From Bacillus pseudomycoides DSM 12442 (GTDB lineage: Bacteria; Bacillota; Bacilli; Bacillales; Bacillaceae_G), in NCBI RefSeq assembly GCF_000161455.1, contig NZ_CM000745.1:4787429-4842584 (forward strand): a stretch of DNA of 55,156 bases. Reading direction: 5' to 3'. The translations under genes were made by a program, and so were the position numbers. Of this stretch, positions 16,763 through 24,993 are shown piece by piece (positions within the stretch are counted from its first letter, which is position 1; each line of letters starts with the position of its first letter). Under the pieces are notes generated by a model. That model was not told the DNA's origin, ran no database searches, and saw only the letters and a program-made list of their open reading frames with translations.

Positions 16763-17383
16763 TTAATATACAGACCATTCTTTTATACACGCAACTTGCT
16801 TTCCATTTATATTTTCAACATACTTTTTTACATTAGCTAACTTATATAGCTCTGGGAAAATTTCTTTCGCATAACGTTGATGTGCCATTTCATCTTGCCA
16901 ATAAGATAGAACTACATAACGATTTGAGTTTGTAATCGATCTTCCTACAACGCCACCTAACATTCCTTCTACATGTTCCATCCCTTTATTCCAAATCGTT
17001 TCTTGTACATGTAAAAAATGTTGCTCATTTCCACTCTTCACATCACAAATTGCGATTCTTACAAATGAACCTTTAGCAATTGCATCCATAAAAGGAATAC
17101 TTGTTATGTCATATAACGTTTGAAATTTCTCTATTTCACATGAAACATATGTATCCTCTTGATTACTATTTAAAAAAATTGTATCGTGTACTCCATTCAT
17201 GAATGCTTGATACGTACTCATACTTTCCCAAACAGAAAATACACAAGCTTCATCTTCATCCCAGCCTCCGAATTGTCCATAAAATCCCTCTAGATTTTGT
17301 AAACCTCTCCATTTCTCTTGTGCCTCTGAAAACAAACCCTTTTTCTCTTTTTCTACCTGACAAAATATCGTTTTTAATAACAT
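16763..17383 (-). CDS. YdbC-like DUF4937/ABM-fold protein
   Basis: 206 residues made of two similar ferredoxin-like halves. In the first, GFYGQFGGWDEDEACVFSVW is followed by TYQAFM. In the second, EGMLGGVVGRS is followed by YVVLSYWQDEMAHQRYAKEI. The second pattern is that of antibiotic-biosynthesis-monooxygenase (ABM) domains, and the first matches DUF4937 of Bacillus YdbC. Members may be heme- or quinone-handling stress proteins, but function is unproven. The ATG follows AGGGGGGAT. It is a single gene, with a gene-free gap of about 270 bases after it. Confidence 0.7.
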   Translation of the reverse strand: MLLKTIFCQVEKEKKGLFSEAQEKWRGLQNLEGFYGQFGGWDEDEACVFSVWESMSTYQAFMNGVHDTIFLNSNQEDTYVSCEIEKFQTLYDITSIPFMDAIAKGSFVRIAICDVKSGNEQHFLHVQETIWNKGMEHVEGMLGGVVGRSITNSNRYVVLSYWQDEMAHQRYAKEIFPELYKLANVKKYVENINGKQVACIKEWSVY

Positions 17384-17506
17384 ATAGATCCCCCCTAATT
17401 ATATATTCCGTATTCCTTTTGCAATGATTGCTATTTCTTCACCTACTATTTAAAAAATCAAACACTTTTATTTACATAATAAAATTACAATCTATTCAAT
17501 TGTTTT

Positions 17507-18310
17507 TTAAAAATACTGATTCGCTTCTTTTATCATCCAATCTCCCAGTAACTCTAAAAAAGACAAAATCTCTGTTATGTCGTCTATAGGATTAACTGCA
17601 TATTGCAGCGCTTTCCTCATATTTTGTTCTTGCTCTGGAAAATGCTTACTAAACAACTCATACGCTGGATGAAGGTCTCTCGAATAAAGTCCTTCTTTAT
17701 CAATTGTTAATGCTAATCCTGCTCTAACTATGATTTTCATAATCCAGCGGCAACAATCTAATATATCTTCCCTACCTTTATTATGAATTAATTCTTTACA
17801 TGCTTGTTCAATTTGTGGCTGTAAATGTATAAGATGTTCACGTGCTAATTCTCGACTTACTTTACATTTAGGTAGCTGTGATCTTATATCTTCACCGAGT
17901 ATACATACTCCATGTGTTTGAATCATAAAACTTATAAACGACAAACGACTGGAATGTAACACTTCTTCAACATCATAAAAACTTAATTCCACCCCAGATA
18001 TACAATCAAATTTTTGGAGCACTTGTTGTTCTATACTTTCGATCCATTCCAAGTCTAGTGCCTTCGGATCTTTTCGAACTAATATAATTGTATCTATATC
18101 TGCAATCCCCTCTATTCCAATCCCTCTTGGAACAGACCCCCTAATGTAAATGCTATGGAGGTCATCCTGCAGCATATGAAAACATATATCCTGTACTTCT
18201 TGTATAACTTTGAGAAAGACTGGTTGAATATTATTCATATGTGAATCATTAATAATGTATCCTTTGTCATCTACAGGACAAAACCGACCTATTTTCTTAA
18301 TAATTGACAA
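17507..18310 (-). CDS. nucleotidyltransferase-domain protein
   Basis: 267 residues. The nucleotidyltransferase signature is plain: IRGSVPRGIGIEGIADIDTI around residues 55-75, with the GS...G turn and the D-I-D metal pair. A helical C-terminal domain follows, as in aminoglycoside adenylyltransferases (AadA-like) and related proteins. It could modify an antibiotic or another small molecule, but the substrate is not evident. The longest frame starts at TTG 18310 with no ribosome site. An internal Met about 24 codons later also lacks one, so the start is uncertain. It is monocistronic. Confidence 0.65.
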   Translation of the reverse strand: MSIIKKIGRFCPVDDKGYIINDSHMNNIQPVFLKVIQEVQDICFHMLQDDLHSIYIRGSVPRGIGIEGIADIDTIILVRKDPKALDLEWIESIEQQVLQKFDCISGVELSFYDVEEVLHSSRLSFISFMIQTHGVCILGEDIRSQLPKCKVSRELAREHLIHLQPQIEQACKELIHNKGREDILDCCRWIMKIIVRAGLALTIDKEGLYSRDLHPAYELFSKHFPEQEQNMRKALQYAVNPIDDITEILSFLELLGDWMIKEANQYF

Positions 18311-18452
18311 TCAATCAGCCCATTTCTATATAAAGTGTTATATACAAATTAATTATAAATCAAAAAATTAAGAATAAAAACAAAAATACATCTTATCGTA
18401 GTATGATTATAATGCATTTACTAAATAACCCAATAAAAGGAGTATGTTGACA

Positions 18453-18614
18453 ATGAAACTCGCATTCTCAGTAACTGATTCAACTCATATTCAAAAGATT
18501 GAAGCAGAAGGTTTGAAACTACTAAACGAATTACAAAGCTTCATACCTTTATTGCGTGAAAGGGTTACATTTCTCTTACGATTACATGCAAAAGAGTTCG
18601 GATTGTTATCTTAA
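18453..18614 (+). CDS. 53-residue small protein
   Basis: A short frame starting at an ATG 10 bases after AAAGGAG, ending TAA, and followed at once by a hairpin. The product begins MKLAFSVTDSTHIQKIEAEG and continues as an amphipathic helix rich in Leu, Glu and Arg (LRERVTFLLRLHAKEFG). No signal peptide and no Cys. The ribosome site and the terminator support a real gene. Function is unknown; a small regulatory or sporulation protein is possible but unsupported. Confidence 0.55.
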   Translation: MKLAFSVTDSTHIQKIEAEGLKLLNELQSFIPLLRERVTFLLRLHAKEFGLLS

Positions 18615-18620
18615 ATAATA

Positions 18621-18664
18621 ATAGGACACAAACAAAGTAATCATCCTGTTTATGTCCTATTCCC
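18621..18664. terminator. hairpin between convergent genes
   Basis: ATAGGACACAAACA / TGTTTATGTCCTAT, 14 positions with one G-T-type mismatch, 12-base loop. It lies between the 53-residue gene and the minus-strand gene at 18678 and can serve both. Confidence 0.6.
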
Positions 18665-18677
18665 CTGATATCTTAAT

Positions 18678-18986
18678 CTACTCTTCAAACAAGTAATACA
18701 TATTTTCCCCTGGATAATGTAATACAATTACCTTCCTATCTCCTTTTTGAAATACTACAGTATGCCCATCTTCTCCAAGGTTTTCCCATCCTTTTGCTTT
18801 TGATATAGGCATTAGACTTATATATTGATAATGTGCTTGATTTTCATCTTCAATATGAATAGCTGACATAGAAACTGGAAAATCTTTAATCTTTGATTCT
18901 TTCGTCATAAATATTAGCGCTAATAGCCCTCCTAAAACTCCTACCATAATAATATTGGAGTATATTTTCCGTCTCTTTTTCTCCAT
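18678..18986 (-). CDS. single-pass membrane protein with extracytoplasmic domain
   Basis: 102 residues from ATG 18986 (a TTG one codon earlier is possible). A short basic N-terminus (MEKKRRKIY) precedes one TM helix (residues about 11-29), then a beta-rich outer domain ending KVIVLHYPGENMYYLFEE. The positive-inside rule puts the C-terminal domain outside the membrane. No family is recognised. The ribosome site AAGGATGAG is moderate. Confidence 0.6.
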   Translation of the reverse strand: MEKKRRKIYSNIIMVGVLGGLLALIFMTKESKIKDFPVSMSAIHIEDENQAHYQYISLMPISKAKGWENLGEDGHTVVFQKGDRKVIVLHYPGENMYYLFEE

Positions 18987-19181
18987 CAAAATCTCATCCT
19001 TATATGTTAATAAAAGTAAAATCCTTTAATGTTTTATCGATTTTTACCATACAATGCCATTTATTATTGGACATTTATTTCACAAATCTTTTTTTCGACA
19101 AAATATAACAATTTTCAAACGTATAACTTGTTATTATAGATTGAAACATCTCATGTTTTGCATATTAGGAGGAATTACTAA

Positions 19182-19766
19182 ATGAAAAAATTGTTTCATA
19201 AAAAATGGTGGCTTTGTCTTTTTAGCACGCTGATAATTGCCAGCATTGGAGTCATTGTTTTTTTGAACTACACGAAAGAGAAAAAAATTCAAACTACTAA
19301 AGAGCCTATCGATAAAAAAATCTATCAACAAGAATTAAAATCCCAAATTGATTTACTTACTACAAACTACGATACTATCGTGGAACAGGAATGGTTACCA
19401 ACATGGACTGAACTAAATTCAAAATCAGGTAACATAAATACAACTGAATTACTGGATAAAATGAATAATATAGCGAACCAATTCAACGAGATTTCTAAAA
19501 AAACGGAAACATTTAAGGCTGAAGAAAAAATGAAAGACCCTGCACTGAAGCAGAAAATAAATCATTTTAAAACCGCGTTTATAGCCGCTTCAAATTGTAT
19601 GGAAAATGCCGCATTATCTATTACGCAAGGCTTAAACAATGAGAAACCCTTAAAAGATAGTTTAGAAAATGCTACGCAATCTTTAGGTCTTGCTGATCAA
19701 AATATTGTCATGGCTTTATCTACGTTAGCTGAACTAGAAGGCATATTAGGGATAACCAAAAAATAA
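19182..19766 (+). CDS. membrane-anchored, helical extracytoplasmic protein
   Basis: 194 residues. MKKLFHKKWWLCLFSTLIIA plus the following residues form an uncleaved signal anchor (TM about 9-29). The rest is polar and strongly helical, with EELIGI-like heptads and repeated AxxxA patterns (NNIANQFNEISKKTETFKAE), suggesting a helical bundle outside the cell. Cys residues are few, and there is no lipobox. The ATG follows TTAGGAGGAATTACTAA, a near-perfect site. No named family can be assigned. No partner gene is adjacent; the next feature is the glycine riboswitch 165 bases on. Confidence 0.6.
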   Translation: MKKLFHKKWWLCLFSTLIIASIGVIVFLNYTKEKKIQTTKEPIDKKIYQQELKSQIDLLTTNYDTIVEQEWLPTWTELNSKSGNINTTELLDKMNNIANQFNEISKKTETFKAEEKMKDPALKQKINHFKTAFIAASNCMENAALSITQGLNNEKPLKDSLENATQSLGLADQNIVMALSTLAELEGILGITKK

Positions 19767-19931
19767 ATTGACGACATCATTCCCTTCCATTTTAAAAGAT
19801 AAAAATTTTGTTCAAAATTATTTTCCAATAAAAAATGATTGCAATTCATTTATAAGGAACCTATAATGTTGTTTATTGATTATGTATAAACCATTTCATA
19901 TCAATATAATTAAGTTTTTAATCACATAATT

Positions 19932-20162
19932 CGGATGAACCATTCAGGAGAAGATCAATTGATCTACCGACGGGGCAAAAAGTTGATGACTCAACTTTGA
20001 AACTCTCAGGTCTTGGTTACAAGTAGAACTGCATGGGGACGAATCTCTGGAGAGACTCCCTCTCGCCTATCATATAGTGCAGAGGAAACAGAGCACCGAA
20101 GGAGCAAATCCGCTTATATTAGCGGATAATCTCTCAGGTAAAAGGACAGAGACAAGCGAAAG
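19932..20162 (+). promoter_or_regulatory. tandem glycine riboswitch (gcvT motif)
   Basis: Two glycine aptamers lie in series. The first contains ACCGACGGGGCAAA, GAAACTCTCAGGTC and GGACGAATCTCTGGAGAG. The second contains ACCGAAGGAGCAAA and ATCTCTCAGGTAAAAGGACA. These are the conserved cores of gcvT-type aptamers. They are followed by a hairpin (AACGCCGATTTGTATCGG) and a true terminator at 20213-20249, then the symporter gene. Glycine probably controls terminator formation. Confidence 0.9.
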
Positions 20163-20212
20163 AAAACGCCGATTTGTATCGGTTTATTTTTCTATTCCTT
20201 GTTTCTCCAGAG

Positions 20213-20249
20213 ACCATTTCATTTATGTGAAGTGGTTTTTTATTTTTTC
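20213..20249 (+). terminator. riboswitch-controlled terminator
   Basis: ACCATTTCA / TGAAGTGGT with a six-base loop, followed by TTTTTTATTTTTT. It lies between the second glycine aptamer and the symporter ribosome site, as expected for an expression platform. Confidence 0.8.
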
Positions 20250-20265
20250 TAAAAGGAGAATAAAG

Positions 20266-21633
20266 ATGGAGACAGTAAGTAAAGTATTAGAACAAATCAA
20301 TCACTACGTATGGGGATTACCGACCTTATTCCTTCTAATCGGAACTGGAATCATTCTCACAGTGCGCCTAAAAGGTTTACAGTTTAGTAGACTATTATAC
20401 GCTCACAAACTAGCATTTCGAAAATCAGAAGACACATCTTCTTTGGGAGATATTAGTCATTTCCAAGCACTCATGACAGCAATGGCCGCAACTATTGGGA
20501 TGGGAAATATAGCCGGTGTCGCAACAGCTGTTACAATCGGTGGGCCAGGGGCAATATTTTGGATGTGGATCACTGCCTTGTTCGGTATGGCCACGAAATA
20601 TGCAGAAGCAATCCTCGCGGTAAAATATCGTGTAAGTAATGAAAACGGCGAATATTCCGGTGGTCCAATGTATTACTTAGAACGTGGTTTAGGGAAAAAA
20701 TGGCTTGCTATTTTATTTGCCATTTTCGGAACAACCGCTTCTTTTGGAATCGGAAATATGGTGCAATCGAATTCCGTTGCAGAAGCTATGAGAATAAACT
20801 TTTCGTTTCCCCCTGCTTTAACTGGTATATTAATGGCTTTCTTAATTGCGATTGTTATTTTAGGTGGCGTAAAAAAAATCGGGAAAGTCACTGGATTTTT
20901 CGTTCCACTTAAAGCTTTCTTTTATGTAATTTCTGGTCTCATTATTATTTTTTATCACTTTGATCAAGTCCCCGAAGCATTTTCACTTATTTTTTCTGGT
21001 GCATTTCAAGGTACTGCAGCGGCTGGTGGTTTTATCGGTGCAACCGTTGCTTCTGCTATTCAAATTGGGATGGCACGCGGAGTATTTGCCAATGAAGCAG
21101 GCTTAGGAAGCGCTCCAATTGCTGCTGCTGCTGCAAAAACAGATTCACCTGCCAAACAAGCGCTTGTGTCAATGACAGGAACTTTCCTCGATACCTTTAT
21201 TGTTTGTACAATTACTGGTTTAGTATTAATTACAACAGGTGCTTGGAAATCTGGAAAAACTGGTGTTGAAGCAACAACGCTCGCTTTCCAATCTGTATTT
21301 GGCGATACTGGTAGTATGATACTTGGTATTGCAATCATATTATTTGCCTACTCCACTATTTTAGGATGGTCTTATTATGGTGAAAAATGTGTAGCTTATT
21401 TATTCGGACAAGGTGCTGTGAAATACTATAAAGCCATCTTCATTGTAATGATTGCAATTGGTGCCAACTTAAAACTCGGAATCGTTTGGACATTTGCTGA
21501 TATCGCAAACGGACTTATGGCTATTCCAAACTTAATCGGTCTAATTGGATTAAGTGGTGTTGTGGTAGCAGAAACAAATCGTTTCTTACAAGCTGAAAAA
21601 CTCAAAACATCAAATAAAAAAATAGCAAGTTAA
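20266..21633 (+). CDS. sodium:alanine/glycine symporter (AGCS family)
   Basis: 455 residues from the ATG at 20266, which follows AAAAGGAGAATAAAG. The longer upstream frame is riboswitch RNA and is not translated. There are about ten TM segments. Family motifs include AAATIGMGNIAGVATAVTIGGPGA near the N-terminal third, GMATKYAEAILAVKYR, and ARGVFANEAGLGSAPIAAAAAK in the middle. It imports alanine and/or glycine with Na+. The glycine riboswitch in front argues that glycine is a natural substrate or signal. A terminator follows 15 bases after the stop, so it is a one-gene unit. Confidence 0.92.
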   Translation: METVSKVLEQINHYVWGLPTLFLLIGTGIILTVRLKGLQFSRLLYAHKLAFRKSEDTSSLGDISHFQALMTAMAATIGMGNIAGVATAVTIGGPGAIFWMWITALFGMATKYAEAILAVKYRVSNENGEYSGGPMYYLERGLGKKWLAILFAIFGTTASFGIGNMVQSNSVAEAMRINFSFPPALTGILMAFLIAIVILGGVKKIGKVTGFFVPLKAFFYVISGLIIIFYHFDQVPEAFSLIFSGAFQGTAAAGGFIGATVASAIQIGMARGVFANEAGLGSAPIAAAAAKTDSPAKQALVSMTGTFLDTFIVCTITGLVLITTGAWKSGKTGVEATTLAFQSVFGDTGSMILGIAIILFAYSTILGWSYYGEKCVAYLFGQGAVKYYKAIFIVMIAIGANLKLGIVWTFADIANGLMAIPNLIGLIGLSGVVVAETNRFLQAEKLKTSNKKIAS

Positions 21634-21648
21634 TCAACATTTAATGCG

Positions 21649-21686
21649 AAGGGTATCCCATATAGAAATAGGATACCCTTTATTTG
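21649..21686 (+). terminator. terminator of the symporter gene
   Basis: AAGGGTATCC / GGATACCCTT with a 12-base loop and TATTTGTATTATTTC after it. It also faces the convergent MBL gene. Confidence 0.75.
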
Positions 21687-21696
21687 TATTATTTCT

Positions 21697-22644
21697 TTAT
21701 TTCGTAACATTACTTTGCAAAATTGATAATTCCATTACTTTTTTTAAATACTTTAAGTTTGATGTGAAAACCTCAGGAGCATACCAATTTTTATAAGCAT
21801 TCGGACATTCGATCTCATCAATACTTGTATTCTCTCTAACTAATAACGTTAATTTCTCCATGTACTCTATCACTTTTCTCAAGTCTGTTTTTACACCTAC
21901 AGGGCCATGTCCTGGTACTACCTTTTCAATTTCAAATTCCTCAATCATTTCTAACATACCCTTCCATTCTTGAAGATTAGATTCTTCAAAAAAAGTAGGA
22001 TGTGATTTCACAAATAACAAATCACCCATAAAACAAACCTTCTCTTTAGGTAAGTAAAGAATCGTATCACAAACGGAATGCCCTCCGCCTAACGTAATTA
22101 ATTTTGCAGTTCTCTCAGAACCATGTATAGTAAATTCATTTTGGAAAGAATATTGGGGTAATACAAGTTGCAATGTAGGTAATGAAATCGCTAACTGATT
22201 TAAGAGTGAAATCTGTTTTTGTAAGCCTTCATCATTGGTTTGAATGAATTGATCTTGTAGGGATTGTATATATGTATGTAAACCTTCTATGTCTTGTTTC
22301 TGCTTATCAATTCTGGAAGGATGAATTTCTGCCATTTGCTCGTATGTTTTATGACTAGATATGATATTACAATTTTTAAAAACTTGATTTCCACGAATAT
22401 GGTCTCCATGCCAATGACTGTTAATAACCCATGATATAGATTGACCTGTTATTTTTTCTGCTAGCTCTTTTAAATCTGCAGCTGCTTGTTGTGTGTTAAA
22501 CGTATCAAAAATAATCGTTTGATCTCCTATATCAACAAAACCGGCATTGGCTAAGGAGCCTCCTTCTTCTTTTGCAATTGCCGCGTAAATACCATCATTT
22601 AATTTCTCAATCGTAAAATGTTCGCTACTACATTCTTTATACAT
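21697..22644 (-). CDS. metallo-beta-lactamase-fold hydrolase
   Basis: 315 residues. The zinc motif SHWHGDHIRGN (HxHxDH) is near residues 97-107. Further ligands are in LGGGHSVCDTILYLP (about 185-200), MGDLLF and VPGHGPVG. It starts at an ATG after AGGAGAGGAAAG. It is a broad MBL-fold hydrolase; glyoxalase II-like, quorum-quenching lactonase and beta-lactamase-like members share these motifs. The helical insertion at about residues 120-155 is like that in SoxH/YtnP-type relatives. No signal peptide, so it is cytoplasmic and unlikely to be a secreted beta-lactamase. Confidence 0.8.
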   Translation of the reverse strand: MYKECSSEHFTIEKLNDGIYAAIAKEEGGSLANAGFVDIGDQTIIFDTFNTQQAAADLKELAEKITGQSISWVINSHWHGDHIRGNQVFKNCNIISSHKTYEQMAEIHPSRIDKQKQDIEGLHTYIQSLQDQFIQTNDEGLQKQISLLNQLAISLPTLQLVLPQYSFQNEFTIHGSERTAKLITLGGGHSVCDTILYLPKEKVCFMGDLLFVKSHPTFFEESNLQEWKGMLEMIEEFEIEKVVPGHGPVGVKTDLRKVIEYMEKLTLLVRENTSIDEIECPNAYKNWYAPEVFTSNLKYLKKVMELSILQSNVTK

Positions 22645-22701
22645 TTCTTTCCTCTCCTTCTATTCTCAGTGTATTTGAATACTAAGCTATTATTTTCTCC
22701 A

Positions 22702-23214
22702 TTAAGATTTTTGTTCTGCATGTAAATAAAATACAAAGTCCGTCATAGTAGATGGATAACCTAGCTGCCGCAACATAGCTGTTATATTTCCTCTATGATA
22801 TGTTCCATGATTTACAACATGCTGCACTAATTCAGATACAGAGGTTTTTAATCTTCCAGCGTATGGATTATCAAGTAGAATTACCTGATTCATATCCTTT
22901 TGTTTATCCAAAAACACTTTATACTGCTGCGTTACTTTGTGGAACAGACTTTTCAATTCATCCATTGTTTTGTTTTCGGCTTGCTCTTGTAACTCCTTTC
23001 CTACCTGTAACGCTTCAGCCATACTTTTACCATTTAAAATATGTAACCATACACAATCCACTACATAAATATGAATCAGTACCTTTTCTATAGAAGGAAA
23101 TACACTTTGAACTTCTTGATAATACACCTCTTTAGGGAGCTCCCTTAGATGCTCAAGTATTCTTTTATTTGCCCATGTATGATAATCAAATTGTTTTATC
23201 ATATATTGTTTCAT
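22702..23214 (-). CDS. DinB-family protein
   Basis: 170 residues with the four-helix DinB fold. MIKQFDYHTWANKRILEHL at the N-terminus, HIYVVDCVWLHIL in helix 2 and QHVVNHGTYHRGNITAMLRQ in helix 4 supply the metal-binding His triad. Typical relatives are damage-inducible proteins of uncertain enzymatic role. The ATG follows AAAGGAG. It is on the same strand as the MBL gene, 57 bases upstream of it, so the two may be co-transcribed. It is not close in sequence to the other DinB protein in this window (6533-7030). Confidence 0.85.
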   Translation of the reverse strand: MKQYMIKQFDYHTWANKRILEHLRELPKEVYYQEVQSVFPSIEKVLIHIYVVDCVWLHILNGKSMAEALQVGKELQEQAENKTMDELKSLFHKVTQQYKVFLDKQKDMNQVILLDNPYAGRLKTSVSELVQHVVNHGTYHRGNITAMLRQLGYPSTMTDFVFYLHAEQKS

Positions 23215-23253
23215 ATTCTATTCTCCTTTCCTTATTTTCACGTAACTACATTC

Positions 23254-24018
23254 TTACCTCACAAAATATAAATCTAATTTCTGAGATTCTACCTCCTTAT
23301 CCGCCTTAACAATACCAATCTCCTCTATTCTATTCGTTAGCACAGATTTATATTTTACATACGTTTTAAACTCGCCTTCAAAAGGGAACGGTGTAATACG
23401 AATCGTTTCTTTATCTAACCACTCTGCCTTTAATCGTTCATTTGTGTTCTTATTAAAAGTTTCAGTTCCTTCAAATCCCTCTTTAAATAAATCAATTTCT
23501 TTTTCTTTTTTTACACCAGGTTCATTCATACAAGCATATAACGATAGCTCATCACAAAACTTTAAAAGTTTATAGTGTATATCGAACATATCATACTGCT
23601 CTGTTGTTAACGTTTTCAAAAATTTCTTTTGACGATCCAATTCCTGTTTATAAAACTTTATCATTTCATCGTCTTCTTGATTAAGAGGAAATGATATGAA
23701 ATGTTTACTACAAAGTATAGCACCATAAGGATTTGTATGTTCAATCTCATTCAACCCTAAGGTATAAAAAACAAATCTCAATGAACTTGGACAATCCATA
23801 AACGTATAAGGTGAATTTTTAGCATCATTCCAAATTGGCGTTGTATCTAAGCCAATCCATCCCCTATCATGTTCATAAATCGCATCAATACACTCTTTTA
23901 AATATGTTTTATCTTCAAATACATCTTTTCTAAATTTTTTTGCAAATTCTCCTGCCAAAAAACCATGATCATGCTGCCGAATTACTATTAATTCTTCTAG
24001 CTTTGTGCGAATAATCAT
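23254..24018 (-). CDS. DUF3891-family protein
   Basis: 254 residues. The opening MIIRTKLEELIVIRQHDHGF followed by LAGEFAKKF matches DUF3891 proteins of Bacillus. The Q-H-D-H cluster near residue 15 and YEHDRGWIGLD at about 50-60 resemble an HD-like metal site, so a hydrolase role is plausible but unproven. The ATG is preceded by TAAGGAGGATTCTATA. It is on the same strand as the DinB and MBL genes, 39 bases upstream of the DinB start, so a three-gene operon is likely. Confidence 0.75.
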   Translation of the reverse strand: MIIRTKLEELIVIRQHDHGFLAGEFAKKFRKDVFEDKTYLKECIDAIYEHDRGWIGLDTTPIWNDAKNSPYTFMDCPSSLRFVFYTLGLNEIEHTNPYGAILCSKHFISFPLNQEDDEMIKFYKQELDRQKKFLKTLTTEQYDMFDIHYKLLKFCDELSLYACMNEPGVKKEKEIDLFKEGFEGTETFNKNTNERLKAEWLDKETIRITPFPFEGEFKTYVKYKSVLTNRIEEIGIVKADKEVESQKLDLYFVR

Positions 24019-24256
24019 TATAGAATCCTCCTTACTTCTATTTTATATATCGATTGTACTATAATCTATATATATCCTCTTTTTTCAAGAAACAATTCAA
24101 ATAAATTCCTTCATACTTTGCAGGGATTCCTCCTCTTTCACCGAAATTAAGATAACAATGCAATCCTATCAATATTTTACATTAACAAAAATTTCTCTAT
24201 CATATCACTCATTCCAAAAATAGACTTAGACAAAAAATTAATATGAGGTGAAAAAA

Positions 24257-24529
24257 ATGAACAAAACTGAATTAATTAAAAGTGTAGCCCAAACTGCCGA
24301 TATCTCCCAAAAGGAAGCTTCAGCAGCTGTCCAATCTGTATTTGATACAATTGCGAATGCTTTACAAACTGGTGACAAAGTGCAACTTATTGGTTTTGGC
24401 ACATTCGAAGTACGGGAAAGAGCTGCACGTACTGGCCGAAACCCACAAACAGGTGAAGAAATTCAAATTGCAGCTGGTAAAGTTCCTGCCTTTAAGGCAG
24501 GAAAAGAATTAAAAGAAGCTGTAAAATAA
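24257..24529 (+). CDS. hup: HU-family DNA-binding protein
   Basis: 90 residues, exact HU size. MNKTELIKSVAQTADISQKE opens the helical dimer domain. FGTFEVRERAARTGRNPQTG is the beta-arm with the RxGRNPxTG signature and the proline that intercalates DNA. It compacts DNA in the nucleoid. The ATG at 24257 is used with GAGGTG upstream; a GTG three codons earlier is part of that ribosome site. A weak terminator follows. It marks the last ordinary chromosomal gene before the NRPS cluster. Confidence 0.93.
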   Translation: MNKTELIKSVAQTADISQKEASAAVQSVFDTIANALQTGDKVQLIGFGTFEVRERAARTGRNPQTGEEIQIAAGKVPAFKAGKELKEAVK

Positions 24530-24559
24530 TACCCAACTATAATCTGTGTTATTAAAAAT

Positions 24560-24592
24560 AGGATACCACTTATATAAAATGTATCCTTTGTA
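24560..24592 (+). terminator. hairpin after hup
   Basis: AGGATAC / GTATCCT arms with a 14-base loop, followed by TTGTAAAGG. Weak T-run. Probable end of the hup transcript. Confidence 0.45.
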
Positions 24593-24649
24593 AAGGGAAT
24601 TTTTTAAAAAAGGCTATGCTACATCAAGAAAATGATTTCTGTATTGTGA

Positions 24650-24778
24650 TCTTATCCTTGTCAAGTAGACAGTAAAAGATTAGGTGTCTTTTCATTAAGC
24701 AGCCTTAGTTCCAAATTCAGTAGGACTAAGGTTGTTTAATTTTTTGGGGAATCGTTTGTTATTGTAATACCTCATACA
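24650..24778 (-). mobile_element. IS3-family transposase tail (remnant)
   Basis: On the minus strand, 24772-24695 encodes RYYNNKRFPKKLNNLSPTEF then GTKAA and a stop. This is the standard C-terminal end of IS3/IS150-group transposases (YNNKR...LSPxE). The frame breaks at once upstream. TGTCAAGTAGACAG around 24659 may be the inverted repeat of that end. Only about 25 codons survive, so it is a scar at the cluster boundary. Confidence 0.7.
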
Positions 24779-24860
24779 TCTTCCTCACTTCGCTCTGAAC
24801 CCTGAGCTGGGGATGCGGGATAAATTGGAATTGTTGGATTAGTTTTTCCGCCAAGCAAAA

Positions 24861-24900
24861 GAGGAAGGAAACCTATTACGTTTCCTTCCTCTAATAAAAT
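24861..24900 (-). terminator. terminator of the NRPS operon
   Basis: Perfect 12-bp hairpin GAGGAAGGAAAC / GTTTCCTTCCTC with a seven-base loop, about 100 bases after the last cluster gene. The minus-strand tail reads CTTTTGCTT. Confidence 0.7.
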
Positions 24901-24993
24901 TATATTTTAGTATATTTCAACTAAACTTGGATTCTAAAAAAATCAATATTAATTAAACAATACAATAATGGTGAAATTTTCAATTAACAATTA

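Noticed and set aside
17507..18310. Aminoglycoside resistance gene.
   Set aside because: Only the generic nucleotidyltransferase core is visible; no drug-specific motif supports the name.
20077..20265. N-terminal extension of the symporter frame.
   Set aside because: The region is the second glycine aptamer and its terminator; the ATG at 20266 has the ribosome site.
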